Of a stretch of 64,000 nucleotides of DNA, positions 13,036-25,109 are shown piece after piece. The position numbers and the translations under genes were made by a program. The notes beneath the pieces are model-generated. The model did no database searches, was not told the DNA's origin, and was given only the letters and a program-made list of their open reading frames with translations. The stretch is from Lithospermum erythrorhizon. Lineage: Eukaryota > Streptophyta > Magnoliopsida > Boraginales > Boraginaceae. The stretch covers positions 1 through 64,000 of the forward strand of contig JADFUC010002139.1 of NCBI GenBank assembly GCA_019722365.1, in the 5' to 3' direction. Every line of letters starts with the position of its first letter. Positions within the stretch are counted from its first letter, which is position 1.

Positions 13036-16000
13036 ATGAAACTTCCAGAAGATGTGAATAGGAGTGAATAAGCAATGAATAAAATAATTAAATTGCAGAG
13101 AGAAGCTAAGCTAGCTTAGAGGATATTAAACCAACTAGTTATGCTGTATTAGTGTTTGCAAATCCCTTTTGCTGGTGGTGTTGCTGGAGGATTGTAGGAG
13201 TATATATATGTGTGTATGTTTTATTTTGATTATAAAATCCATGCTTTAAGTAAAAATGAAGAATGTGTATATTTTATTTCGATTTTTTTTTTTATGGTTC
13301 CAATTTGGGTAATTGATTTTGTTAATTTGGGTATTATTATGTGGAATTTGGTTATAAAATCCATGCTTTAAGTAAAATGAATAATGTATATTTTATTTTG
13401 TTTTGTTTTTATTGTTTGTTGTTAATTTCTTCAATTTAGGTAATTGATTTCGGCTGATTTTTGTTAATGTGGGTATTTTTTATTATTGGAATTTAGTTAT
13501 AAAATTCATACTTTTGTTAAAATGAATAATAAAAATGTATACTTTTTTGTAGAAATGAATAGTGAAAATCCATACTTGTTTGTTGTTGCTAGGGGTCTGT
13601 AATAATATAAGACTGAAAGTAGATAAAAATGTGTGTGATTTTATTCGATTTGTTGTTGATTTTGTGAATGTGGGTATTGTTTATATTATACTCCGTATAT
13701 ATTAATATTAACATGCATGCGATAAACTGAAACAAACAGCGGAGTAATGGGGGTTGGATAGTATGCAGCCGATTTGATTTGTTGTTGAATTTATTAATGT
13801 GGGTATTGGATTCTACTATGGGTAAATGGGTTTCATACCTATTGAAATGATCAATAAAAGATTTCACACTTTATAGATGTAAAGCTCTTTTTTGTGTTTC
13901 GTAAGAGATTCTGTAAGACTCAATTCACAGAGAAAAGCCAATTGTTTTATGTTTGGAGTAAAATGAATGATAAAATTCACACTTTTTGTATAGAGGAATC
14001 ATAAAAATCATACTTTACCCCAAGTATAAGCGGATCAAAAGAATCTATTCTTTTCACATACAGAGATTAATCATACATAATACATTGTTTAAATGTCATG
14101 TTATGCCATAGTACTGTTCATTTCACTTGGCATATATTAGAATAAATGTATTTGGTAGAGGTACTCGAGTTAAATAGAAATTGCAAGGTTTTGCATTTAG
14201 GATAGCCAACATAACTGAGAGGAGTCTTTGTTTAACTCCTGGCTGCGTGTTTGTTTTCAAATGTTCAGACATCAGATTGTTTAAGAGGTTGATGTTTCAG
14301 GTCCCCGGACAGCTGGCTTTTGGAGCGGCTGAAAATATTGCTGCAGGTGGGATCATTTATTTGATACAGAGTAGTTTATTTTAGTAGATTACATATACTT
14401 TTCTGACCATATTTGAGCCGAGTGTTTCAAAATTCATTTAAACTATTCATGCACAAGATGGCCCTATATTTTATTTTTAAAATAGATTTTGAAGTACTTT
14501 TAGTATAGCACTATAGCATGAAGTAGAGAATTAGATAACATGGGTTTCAATATGGTTGAAACTCTAATGTGATAATCTCTCTTTAATGTATTAACAGAAA
14601 GTAATGGCTGTACAGGTTTCAGAATCACATAATATTAAATACAATGGTACTGTTCCAAGGCCTGAAGTACATAATGAGGCAGAGGTTTTCAGAGGATTGT
14701 TAAGAGAATAGGACTAACTGTGCTCGCATTGTTCCTAATTCTGCCGTGAAGTTCTTAGAAACCTGAGCAAGGTTGAAAGTATGATTTCTAGAATGCTTTT
14801 TTGTAAAATTGGTTGCGGATATATAAAGCATTATTTCTAATATATATTTTTGCAAATGGTTCTGAAATTTATTTCCCTTTTTCCAATTTGTCTTTGGTCA
14901 TCATTTAAAGTTTCTTCTTCATGTAGTAGCACCTAAACTACTTCAGTTGACTTTTGGTTGCAAGTACCTCTGTACACGATTGGAGAAATTATCGTGTCAA
15001 ATTCCACGGTTTGATGTTCATTTTATTTGGTACATCATGACCTTGCGGGATCTTTGAATAGGAAGATAAGTGTAGAAGCCGAGCGGTGACGTTACTAGAA
15101 TATGGTCCTTATTAGCGTTGTACCGTTTCACATTAGTCTACTTGCTCTCTTCGGTGTTTATCTCACAGTTGAAGAGATCTGAAATTCTATTGCATAAACC
15201 AATTTATTAACTTTGGATTTTCTCTTTAGTTTCTTCCTTTATCCCTGTGACAGGGGGATCTTATGCATCATGCAAGACAACAAACAGGCAATGAGTACGT
15301 CTTTATTTCTGTTTTTAGCGAGATTATATGATGATTGACAATTGTATATTTGTAATTACTTGTTCTCTTAATTTAAGTTATGTCGATTTCCATGAAAAGT
15401 TTTGGGGGAGTTTATTTATTAGATGCCCAACTATGCAATCTTTAGTAATACAACACTCTTTCCTAGTAGCGTATTAATCAAATGTCGTAAGGCTTAAGTC
15501 AGTTTGGGCGTCACACTTTGTGCAAATTAAAGGGGAGTGTAGGTCTTCCGCCAGTTCAAGTCATCCTGGTGAATTACATTGAGGTTCATTCCAGCAACTA
15601 CTTCATGGACCTGAACTTAAATACTATTCTATCTCTTATAATTGGAGACAGTTTATGACTAGCAGAGTACCCCCTCATTGGAAACTATTAGCCTTCCTTT
15701 TTATATTTATGCAACTTTTTGTGATTTATAAAATATATTACTATGATGTTTTAGTAACTCTAGTCATGGCCGTTGTATAAACTCTTAATTTGTTTCTATA
15801 CATAATAATGACTACATTCCTATCGTAAGTATAATTGGTTTATCAATGTTGATCTTTTCTAATGGTTTATTGTTCTTTATTTATTCTTCTGTGGTAACAC
15901 CTCCAGTGGGGTCCGTTTGCTAAGAGTCACAACTGATGGTTTACAGACTTTATTGTGTTTGCCATCCATTAATAAGCTAGACTAGATTAGATTGGTTCCT

Positions 16001-16840
16001 TTATTAATCAAAAGCCTTAGAATTAATATATATTGAATTTATGCAGAGGATGCTGAATTAACTCCTTTATTAGACTTGGAGCTGGAGCTTGTGCTGGAAT
16101 AATTGCCATGTCCGCTACCTACCCAATGGACATGGTTCGTGGGAGACTGACTGTGCAGGCAATGTCTCCACTTTCTTTTCCTCGGTTTATTGATGCTCCT
16201 GCCATTTTGTATGTTTGAATCATGCTAAATTTTTTCTTATTTTGCAGACAGACAAGTCTCCTTATCAATACAGAGAAATTTCAGCCTCTATCCACTGTTT
16301 TCATCAGGAAGGTCCACAGGCTATACAGGGGCTGGCTCCCTTCTGTCATTGGAGTTGTAGTTCCTCTCTCTTCACATTCATGAAGTGACAGTTAAGGTGA
16401 TCGGTATGTCTTTCCTTCCTTGAAAATGGCATTACTGCTTTTAAGATTATGTTTTTATTAGTATGGTGTAGCAGATACCCAGATCACCAACCTCCATCCT
16501 TGTGTAACTTATCATCTTGTTTGCAGGTCCCATATGTAGTCTTAATTTTTTCCGTGTATGAATCCTTAAAGTTGGTGGTCAAATCTAAATCATTTGGGCA
16601 CGGAAGACAATAGAATTGAAAATCATTCTGAGCTTGCATGTGGGGCTGCTGGGACCGTTGGACAAACGTGTATACCCTCTTGATGTCATCACCAGACGAA
16701 TGCATGTTAGGAATGGAAAGATGCTTCTTCGGTGTCACTGGTGATGGGAGGGCAAGGTCCCCCTTGAATATACTAGAATGATTGATGCTTTTAGGAAGAC
16801 AGTCCGCTATGCAAGGGGTCCGTGGACAAGGACCAATCAG
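13036..16840 (+). pseudogene. mitochondrial adenine nucleotide carrier (ADNT1-like), broken
   Basis: Intron-containing relic of a mitochondrial carrier closest to plant ADNT1, the inner-membrane AMP/ATP exchanger. Exon pieces with splice sites: 13036-~13193 (start, SYAVL, then AGGVAGG-like), 14301-14346 (ERLKILLQ), 14623-14771 (HNIKY, GTNCARIVPNSAVKF), 15254-~15294 (RQQTGNE), 16047-16158 (ATYPMDMVRGRLTVQ, the PxD/E-R carrier signature), 16248-16356 (TDKSPYQYR, RGWLPSVIGV) and 16527-16840 (VYESLK, ACGA.GTVGQT). Breaks include an in-frame TAA in exon 1, single-base losses in several exons, a GC donor at 16159, and no trace of the final exon up to 17600. Because introns persist, it is a duplicated or decayed gene rather than a retrocopy. 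Some single-base breaks could be sequence error, but the missing last exon argues for a true pseudogene. Confidence 0.85.
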
Positions 16841-17029
16841 GTATGATTTCATAACCATCCTAGAACTTAGAAACCTAATTCTATTTTCAATTTTGCACAT
16901 TTCTTTGAATATTACCCCAAAATGTCCCATCATCATCTCAATCATCATGTCAAGCATAAGCAGAATATTATTATTTTTGTTGGAAATTATCTTTGTTTAA
17001 TAATTTTTTTTGTTTTTAATTTTTCTAGA

Positions 17030-17570
17030 CTACCTTTTGGTGGGGGATCATCTGAGAATTCAATTAGCAGGCAGAGAGTTTGAAACTTCAAAAAGGATGA
17101 GCTGCAAATTGATCGGAAAGTGAAAGATATCTCGAAGAAGTTGGAGGGTAATATGAAGCAGTTGGGTGTTATAATTGCTATCCACATGTTGTTGTCATTT
17201 CATTTGAAGAAATAGAACCAATCTATTACTTGATAGCAGTGGTAGCAATGGTTTCTTCATGGATGCGTAGTGGTAATGGAAATTCTTTCTCATAAAGATT
17301 ATTTTGAGCTTAAAAGCGATTTTGACTAGTGCATATAATACGGCTATCAAGGAAGTACGTAAATCCTTCATACGCTTGTCGAAAGCCGATATAGGGCTTG
17401 AGAAGAAATTAAAGGATGTTGTTAACAAAGGCGATTCCGTATATCGCCAAGGATATCTCTCTTGTCGGTATGGAGGCGAGGAAGTTGAAGGGAAGTTCGT
17501 CGAATCATATCTCAAAGACATGGCACTTATTTATGTTGTTGTTAAAATTAAATTTAGAGTCAATTATTGA
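17030..17570 (+). pseudogene. unassigned coding fragment with coiled-coil character
   Basis: The plus strand has two stretches that read like protein. At about 17090-17190 a charged segment (KKDELQIDRKVKDISKKLEG) has heptad-like spacing. At 17304-17570 an 88-residue frame is rich in Lys, Glu and hydrophobics and contains GGEEVEGKFVESYLKD. Frames differ, so they are either exons or a broken gene. I do not recognise the family. It lies where the last exon of the carrier would be expected but does not match it. Confidence 0.3.
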
Positions 17571-17950
17571 ATTTCTTCTGCAAAATTAGTGTATGACCAC
17601 TCTTTTGTTTAATTGTAATAGTCTAAGGTTAGTCAAATAGATTAGCTTTTTGACTTGTAAACTCCTTCTATCACTTTTTTCTTATTATTTGTAATATGCT
17701 AAGTGAAATAGATTAACTCTTTTCATATTATTATCGAAATCTGAGTGTTTTAAAATAAATATTATCCTATTAATAGTCACGTTGTGCCACTGTCGCCGAC
17801 ATCACGGTGAGATGAGTGAAGCTAATGATGTATGGGAATAATGTTGGTATGATAATAATGAAAAACTAATTATTTCCAGCAGCATATTGCAAAATAATAA
17901 GGAAAAATGATGAAGAATTTACAAGTCAAAAAGCAATGTATTTGACTAGC

Positions 17951-18640
17951 TTAGACTATTACAATTAAACAAAAGAATGGTCGCCACACTGAGCCTGTGG
18001 TAGTAATCCTAATTGACCAGTCTAAAAGGTGCGCTACAGGATCGTTTGACGGGCTCCCTCCCGTGATACGACGGTAAGGGGTATCCTTGGCGTAAATGTG
18101 AATCGGCGCTGACATCATGAACTCTTTCTGCTCTATAACTAGCGACAAGCGAAAGAGAGATGACTCGCTGTCTTCGCGATGTAATTCGAAAATCGAGAAC
18201 TCTTTAAGTTAATGTCTTCTTGACAGCAATGCCTGCTGATATGGGGTAATTGTTCTTCAAATGGCTGTTTTCTTCTTTAACTAATGGATAATGATATAAC
18301 GCAAGCGCCGTATTACCACCAGCTGCTGGTCTCTGCTCATTTATTTCGAGCTTCATGTTTGAAAGTGGGTAGTGAATCCCAAAAAAAACAAAAAATTTAA
18401 ACAAAGATAATTTCCAACAAACAATAATATTTGCTTATGTTTAAATGGGACATTTGAGTAATAAGTAGGTTGTAGAGATAGTTGTGAAACATACTGTTGA
18501 TCGCAATCCGCAGACTAATCTCCTGCTCTATTTAATACTCCGCCGGGACCAGGCCCATTTTAATACACAGCCCCTTGCCCCTGTCTAAATCCTACAGACT
18601 GAAGCAATGTCACTTGCCCGATGCCTGAAAATATAGAGAT
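17951..18640 (-). other. unassigned minus-strand gene fragments
   Basis: The minus strand shows protein-like text in three separate pieces: about 18620-18480 (TLLQSVGFRQGQGAVY), 18365-18204 (MKLEINEQRPAAGGNTALAL, ending at a stop) and 18148-17951 (PIHIYAKDTPYRR). Base composition is less AT-rich than the surroundings. These could be decayed exons of one gene, but no domain is recognised and frame breaks intervene. Confidence 0.3.
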
Positions 18641-18689
18641 TTACTGAGTATTTATTCATTCCCCAAAAAAAGAGGAAAAAAGCTCGTAA

Positions 18690-19206
18690 CTAAACATCTT
18701 TGTATGAACTAAATATTAGGACGTACGTTAAACTCATTTCATGAAACTAAAGATTGAAAATAAACATTTTTGTATGAACTAATACATATTTGGACATTAA
18801 AACCCATTTCATGATTAATGAAACTAAAGATTTGAAATAAACAAACATCTTTCTATGAACTAAATATTGGGACGTTAAACCCATTTCATGAAACTAATAA
18901 AGATTGAAAAAAACATCTTTTTATGAACTAATTAAATATAGGTACGTTATTAAACACATTTCATGAAACTAAAGTTTGGAAATAAATAAACATCTTTCAT
19001 GAAAAAAACATCTTTCTATGAACTAATTATACGGAATATAATTATTAAACCCATTTTATGAAACTAAATATTGGAAATAAACATTTTTGTATGAACTAAA
19101 TATTTGGACCTAAAACCAATGTCATGAAACTAAAGATTTGAAATAAATATTTTTGTATGAACTAAATATTTGGACGTTAAACCTATTTCCTGAAACTAAA
19201 GATTGC
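18690..19206. repeat. seven-copy AT-rich minisatellite, ~60-90 bp units
   Basis: Each unit reads roughly AAACATYTTTSTATGAACTAA, then a variable AATATTTGGACGTTAAA, then CCCATTTCATGAAACTAAAGATTGAAAAT. The word TATGAACTAA occurs near 18704, 18773, 18855, 18922, 19017, 19089 and 19156. Spacing varies from about 67 to 95 bp because of small insertions, so the array is old or slips often. No ORF. Confidence 0.85.
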
Positions 19207-19398
19207 ATATCTTTTGGGGGAAGGGTGGGTGGGTAGACCACCTTGTTGCCTCTCTGCCATAATAAAAACTTGGAAACTTGTAGAAAATTGAATAGCTAGA
19301 AAATGGAGTAATGTTGAAGCAACGGTATAATAATAATGTATACTTATAGAACAAGGATATGCTTGACCATTTGAAAAATGCATGTGTTGTACGATATT

Positions 19399-19480
19399 GG
19401 TACGTGAGTATAAGCCAAATGTGTTGTGGGATAGTGTATGGTACGTGAGTATAAGCCAAATTTGTTGTGGGATAGTGTTG
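19399..19480. repeat. 41-bp tandem duplication
   Basis: GGTACGTGAGTATAAGCCAA and the following TGTTGTGGGATAGTGT occur at 19399-19439 and again at 19440-19480 with one or two changes; a third, partial copy of the GAGTGAGCTAAATG type follows. It sits just after the longer minisatellite. Confidence 0.8.
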
Positions 19481-19679
19481 TACATTGAGTGAGCTAAATG
19501 TAATATTTTGCATTTCTTGGATAATGGTTTTTATGAGTATATGGCCAATATAGTACGTTACTGAATACCGGATTTGGCGACTGGATGGATAATCTCGTTA
19601 ATCAAAATAAGAAATAGTTTAAAGATAAAAAATGACAAATTGTCGGTTCGCCGGTTTTTCGAAACCGAACAAACCCGAT

Positions 19680-19702
19680 TATATATATATATATATATAT
19701 AT
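19680..19702. repeat. (AT)n microsatellite
   Basis: About eleven uninterrupted AT dinucleotides, followed by T/A-rich sequence. Confidence 0.9.
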
Positions 19703-20002
19703 GTTTTTCTTTAAAAAAAATTATTTGTAATTTTTTTTAATATTTTCATTTAATTTTTAGATTTTGAAAATAGATTATTATACAATTTTTCAACATAAAA
19801 GAACATCCGGGTAGTAATTTATTAAATGTATATATATGACTTTGAGTTATTTGTGTAGAAAATACTAATTTCATCTTGATTTTACCCCAAAGGCTCTCAT
19901 TATGTTATGACGTTTGCTAAAATCGAAAACTTTGAACCCATTAGGATAAAATCGATATTAATGGCGGCCCGATTCCTTAAGTGTTTTTAACGATAAAGTT
20001 AT

Positions 20003-20797
20003 TGTTGAAATCAATGAGAATTGATTCCGCTTTATTATCACGTTAAGAACAATTATTGTATCGATTCATTTGGGTTAGTTAAATGTGATTCTTTGGAACT
20101 TAGTGTTCACATAGTGTGCCTTATATTGCCTAAGTTTGAGTTCTCATGATAATTTAGAGGTTATGAGCATTACTGGAATCTTACTCGTGTCGTTATAATA
20201 ATAGTAATTAGTCAATTATTATTGTTCTCTATTTATATTATACGAGCACAGAAGATTAACAGCATCTGATGACGTTGGATTATATTTCATGTATGAAATT
20301 AAACAACATTTGCTAAATTGAGGATTGATTGTAATCAACGAGAATATTCTCAATTGAAGATTTTTATTGATAATGTAAAATGTAAATTGGATGAAATAGA
20401 ATTAATTAATTAGTCAATTGAATTAATTCGATGATTGAATGAGCTTGTTAGTAACTTGTTGGTTACTATTAACAACTTGTTAGTGTTTGATTTTGCTTAG
20501 CGGTTTAATTAAATTTACTGGGTTGGCTCATTAAGCTATTAGTTTAGAACTTTGGGGTTAACATATAAGTGAAACTTTATTAAGGTTTCATCATCACTCT
20601 TAATGAAATGAAAAACAAAAGCCTCTCCCGTTTCTTCTTTCTATATTTGAAAATATCAAGGGAAGAATGAAAATTCTTTGCGATTTTCATCAATCAACAA
20701 TGTTATGGCAAATGGCAAGTTCGGCATATGGGTGTTTAGCCTTTGACATTTGCATTTGAAGTGCTCAAATTTGGAATTGAGGAGGGTTTGTGAAGGG
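20003..20797 (+). repeat. left LTR of element B, 3' end missing
   Basis: Starts TGTTGAAATCAATGAGAATT. It matches the right LTR in blocks such as AATGTGATTCTTTGGAACTT, GATGACGTTGGATTATATTT and CATCAATCAACAATGTT up to GGAGGGTTTGTGA. After that the copies diverge, so the last ~150 bp of this LTR is deleted or replaced. No primer-binding site is apparent. Confidence 0.8.
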
Positions 20798-23499
20798 GCC
20801 GCTTGAAAAGGACCATTACTACACTCTTGATTGAGGAAACATTACTCTACTCTTCTTTAAAGGACACCTTGAACAACAACGGAATTCTGAACTAATACTA
20901 TGGATAATGACTCGAACAGACTTGGGTATAATCTTGGAGAAGATGAGCTGATCCTTTCTTACTTAGACTTAGTGGGAGGTTCGGCCCAGTCTAAATTAAG
21001 TTTGTATGTTTGCTAGGTTAATTCTGAAGATTTGGAGTGTTAGATGATATATCAGAGTTGATAAGGGTATGGAAAGGACCATATGAATACTATCAGTTCC
21101 CCAAGTCAGTATCAATCGATATAAATGATATATCATCGAAGAATGAGACATCATTCTAATCTTAAAACGTGCTTGGTAAAGATATTAATTCAGAGGTGTT
21201 AATGAGTTAAAACACAAATGGATGAGATCTTTGAATAATTCATTAAACCTTAGATGTATTATTAGTTGAGTAATCTAGTAAGGATTGTTTTTTTTAATAA
21301 TTTGAAACACAAAAAGTGAAATAATTTCTGTCAAGGTTTAGCTGCACTGCGGCTAAATTAATTTATTCGTATTATTTGTGAGGCAAGCTCAAGAGTTGTG
21401 TTTGATAAACAAACTTTGAAGCGTCTCGTATAGGATAAGTTGAAATATTATAATATTTGGAGTAGACATAATTTAACTCAGATCCAAAGTTGATATTAAG
21501 TCATTTTTGTACATAACCAGAAGGAAACTGGTATTTATTTCCATCCACTATAATGTTGCAATTTATTGTACATATAGAGTCTTCATTATGAAGTACAAAT
21601 AGTGGAAATAAATATGTGACTTGAATGCATTCCAGAGTGGCTCGTAGGAAATTTACCAATCGATATTAAACGCCGGTTGCTCGGGGACATCACTCTTGAT
21701 GCATTTAAGCTAAATGCGGTGATACAAATAAACAACATGAATAAATAATACTCCAATAAATGACTTGAGGTCATTTAAATCAAAATAAGATGTGAATACA
21801 TGGGTTGAGTATAAAGCTACATTTATCTTACGGATGGTGATTAAGCCGGGGAGTAAAACCCGTTCTGTACTTTCACGGATGGTGAATCGTGAAGCTAACA
21901 ATGTATTCTGTGAAATGAGCAATCGGAGTCATGAATGGCGTTTAATCATACATTTGGTTGAGAAACCAAAGATTAAACATATTCATTGGTTATTATATAT
22001 ATTTAACTCAAACTTTTCTGTATTCTTTCCACAAGTTATATATGTGAATTTGTAGGTATCCAAAGAATGTTCCTAAGTAATGATCGGCGATAGATGGATA
22101 CTTGACATTGTTATTGGAACTCCATCTCAGCGAGAATGTAAAAAAGACTCTCTACTACACAGAGATCTAAAGTTGTAAAGCTTAAGATTTAGAATATAAT
22201 GGAGTTATATTCCTCCCAACACTGATGAAAATCGATAAGAATCGAAGTGATGAAGAAGACATGAGTTCATAAAGGATTTAGGTAGAATATTCATAATGAA
22301 GTTTTTATACACTAAATATGGAAAGAATGCTTCTACAACCTTAAAAAGGTATAATAGATCAGACTACTTATATTTGTGAACTTATTCCATATGTAACCAT
22401 GCTGTGGATCACATTATATATATGCTTGCATGACATTTGCTTGTTAAGTTTAAGAATGTCATAGGCTTCGAGGTGATTGACATATATAATAGATTAAATT
22501 CTATAAATAGGCAGTTACTAACATTAATGACCAAAAACTCTTCATTGAAATTACAATCCGCTTCAATTAAAGGGCCTCGCGTGTGAGGAGTGGTTGATCT
22601 ATTACATAGTAATATAATTCTGTAAAGATATGTGTTGTACAGCAGCTTCACTCGGCGTATGATTCAAGTGATTGGGTGTGAAGTTTTACTAAAGGTATTC
22701 ACAGTTCAGAATCAGCATTGTACTTTAAGAGAATAGAGGTAAATATAGTTCATGGAATGGATCGGGTTGTTGATCTTGACATGGCCGAATGTGATAGTAG
22801 CATTATGGGCAGTTGTACCATATGAAAGCTATTAGCCAAGAATTTCCACAATAGAATTGAAGGTCTAGTGTATATAGGTAAGTAAACTAAAGGAAGCTGA
22901 ACTGTTATTACAACGACAGATCAATCCCATTTTTGTTGGTAATGTTATTAAAATAATATCATTAATAAGAAAGTTGTGTTTAACACCTTAATATTTATAG
23001 CCTACTGGAAATGATCGAAATGGATTTGAAACCCATTTTGATCATAGTCGTGCGTGACTATGTCGGGATAATCTTAGTCATCGATGATTTCTGGTTGTGA
23101 GGCCAGGGTTGATGAATGTAAAAGAACACAACTTTGAAAGTAGTACATAAAAGAATGTGACTATAATCACTATCCTTTGCTTTACATGTCTGAAATGACC
23201 TGAAGTTTATCTGAAGCTTAAAGGATTCTGTCTTAATGGATTTAAAAGCATCGTCTGAGTTAGAGATCCTTCCCTATGCGATTCAACCCAAGAATTTTGG
23301 GTTTTCTGAGCTTTATGAAGGAGCTGAGCATTGTGAGATTCGGTAGGAGCTAGTTCATTCACTTTCTAAATAAGTTAAATAATTGATTAAAACAAAAGTT
23401 CGTTGTGTTTTAATCGTTGATAACTAAACACATGAATACGTGATTAGTTCATATAGTTACCCGTTATTTATTTCACATGCCGTTGAAATATATAATATA

Positions 23500-23770
23500 T
23501 ACATGTATTATATCTCATTAGTGAAAAGTTAAATCCACACAGGTTAGTCATGTTTCTATAGGGCAACATGATTATTGATTACCTCTTCGAGCCTAGAAAC
23601 ATAGGATAGCCAAAGAGGCCTTGGTCGATCTGGGATAGTTAGGCGTCAGCATTATATGACTAACATGGTGTTTTTGATTAGTGATCAAGATTGATCATGT
23701 TGCTTTCTGAGGACTAGATGTGATACCGTGGGGTGCCGGTGCAGTGTTGGGGAGGCATGACCGAAGCAGA
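23500..23770 (+). repeat. conserved 3' non-coding block shared by B and C
   Basis: Shared words in order with 52010-52260: AGTGAAA(A/G)GTTAAATC, AGAAACATAGGA, GGCCTTGGT, TAACRTGGTGTTTTTGATTA, GTGATCAAGATTGATCA and GATACCGTG. In both elements it lies about 400 bp upstream of the right LTR. It is non-coding. Its conservation across elements whose other internal sequence has diverged suggests a packaging, RNA-structure or plus-strand priming role, which is inference. Confidence 0.75.
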
Positions 23771-24172
23771 TTCACCAAGAAATGGCATATCTGTGTCTAT
23801 GATATTTGTTTAGAATTTTGGATTCCGACATTCTTGAACCTCACGATGTAACTTCTCTGTGTTATATGAGCTGCATTGCTTTGGTATGGCCGACGTACGC
23901 CATGGGGATTATAACCGGCGTATGTTGAATTCGCGCGGTGAAATCTCTGATAGATGTTGATGCCAGGAGGGATTTGCTCAGATCCTTGATATAAAGATGC
24001 CGAGACTCTCATGCGGTTAGTGCTTGATTGGTTTATGGGGCGCCATAAATGCTGGCCAGTTATTACTGAGTAAAGAAAGTTGTGGGTGTTTCGCGACACA
24101 CTTCTTATGGTTAACCTATTCAGGGCCATGATCGAAAAGGTGTAGGTAATCATCAAGGAGCAAGAGTGGGAG

Positions 24173-25109
24173 TGTTGGGAAATCGATGAGAATTGATTCC
24201 GCTTTTATTATGCTGTTCATGATGTGTAATTCATTTTACAGGTTGGTTAAATGTGATTCTTTGGAACTTAGTGTTACTTTGCTTAGTAATTGTATATTAC
24301 TAGTTTGGGTTCTACTTGATAATTTAAGGGGTTTATAGAAGCGATTGCACTTTGATCTTACTAGAATAATTATAATAATACAATTAGTGTTCATGACTGT
24401 GCTCTGACTTCATATATACGAGCACAAGATAGCCTTCGCATCTGATGACGTTGGATTATATTTCATGTATGAATTAAACTACATTTAACTGAATGAGGTT
24501 GATTGTAATCAGCGATATTCTCAATTAGGATTTTTACATTGATATAAAATATAAATTGGATAGACTAGAATTAAGTAATTAGTCGATTAGTTAATTGATG
24601 AAACTGTGTGCTTGGTAGTTACTGTGCTAACTGTTAGTGTTTGATTTTACTTAACGGTTTAATTAAATTTAACGGGTTGGCTCATTAAAGCTATTCGGTT
24701 GAGAACTTTAGGTTTGACACTATATAAAAGTACAAGCTTATTTAGAGTTTTCATCGTGTTTTCATGGGCTGAAAGAAGCAAAAACTCCTCATTTTAACAC
24801 CACATGTAGTGAAAATATCAGGGGAAAATTGAAAATTCTTCTAATTTTTCATCAATCAACAATGTTCACAATAAGCATGAATCTTAGGATTCATTTTCTA
24901 GGTGTCTGACATTTGGTTTGAAGTGCTTTAGTGGAATTCAAAGGAGGGTTTTGTGAGAAAGAATGTGTTGATGAGCTTCCATTGGCATCAACGTAAGTGT
25001 TACGTTATTCGTAATTGTTGGTATGTGTTTTAGATATTTTCTCGTTTTGAGGATCAAGGGATATGAATTTGGTGTTTATCACAAATGAAATTCATACTAG
25101 ATTCTAACA
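24173..25109 (+). repeat. right LTR of element B (full length, ~937 bp)
   Basis: Begins TGTTGGGAAATCGATGAG after a purine tract and probably ends TCTAACA at 25109. A TATA-like ACTATATAAAAG (about 24719-24730) lies in the right position for an LTR promoter. It aligns with 20003-20797 and, more distantly, with the LTRs of element C. Confidence 0.8.

Larger units (their letters stand above)
20003..25109 (+). mobile_element. LTR retrotransposon B, copia-related, without recognisable pol
   Basis: Two direct repeats, 20003-20797 and 24173-25109, bracket 3.4 kb. The right repeat starts TGTTGGGAAATCGATG directly after a purine tract (AAGAGTGGGAG), as a 3' LTR should. The block at 23500-23770 is strongly similar to 52010-52260 in element C, which also has related LTRs. 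In 20800-23480 I cannot find gag, integrase or YVDD-type reverse transcriptase pieces in any frame, although such pieces are visible in A, C, D and E. It may be a non-autonomous derivative or an extremely decayed copy. Confidence 0.75.

Noticed and set aside
16484..16957. 157-codon minus-strand open frame
   Set aside because: Antisense to exon 7 of the ADNT1-like pseudogene, which has carrier motifs and splice sites on the plus strand.
18690..19206. CRISPR array
   Set aside because: Repeats are long, degenerate and directly abutting without regular unique spacers, and the genome is a plant nucleus.
23797..24156. 119-codon minus-strand open frame
   Set aside because: It lies in the 3' non-coding region of element B just before the LTR; composition and position give no support for a gene.
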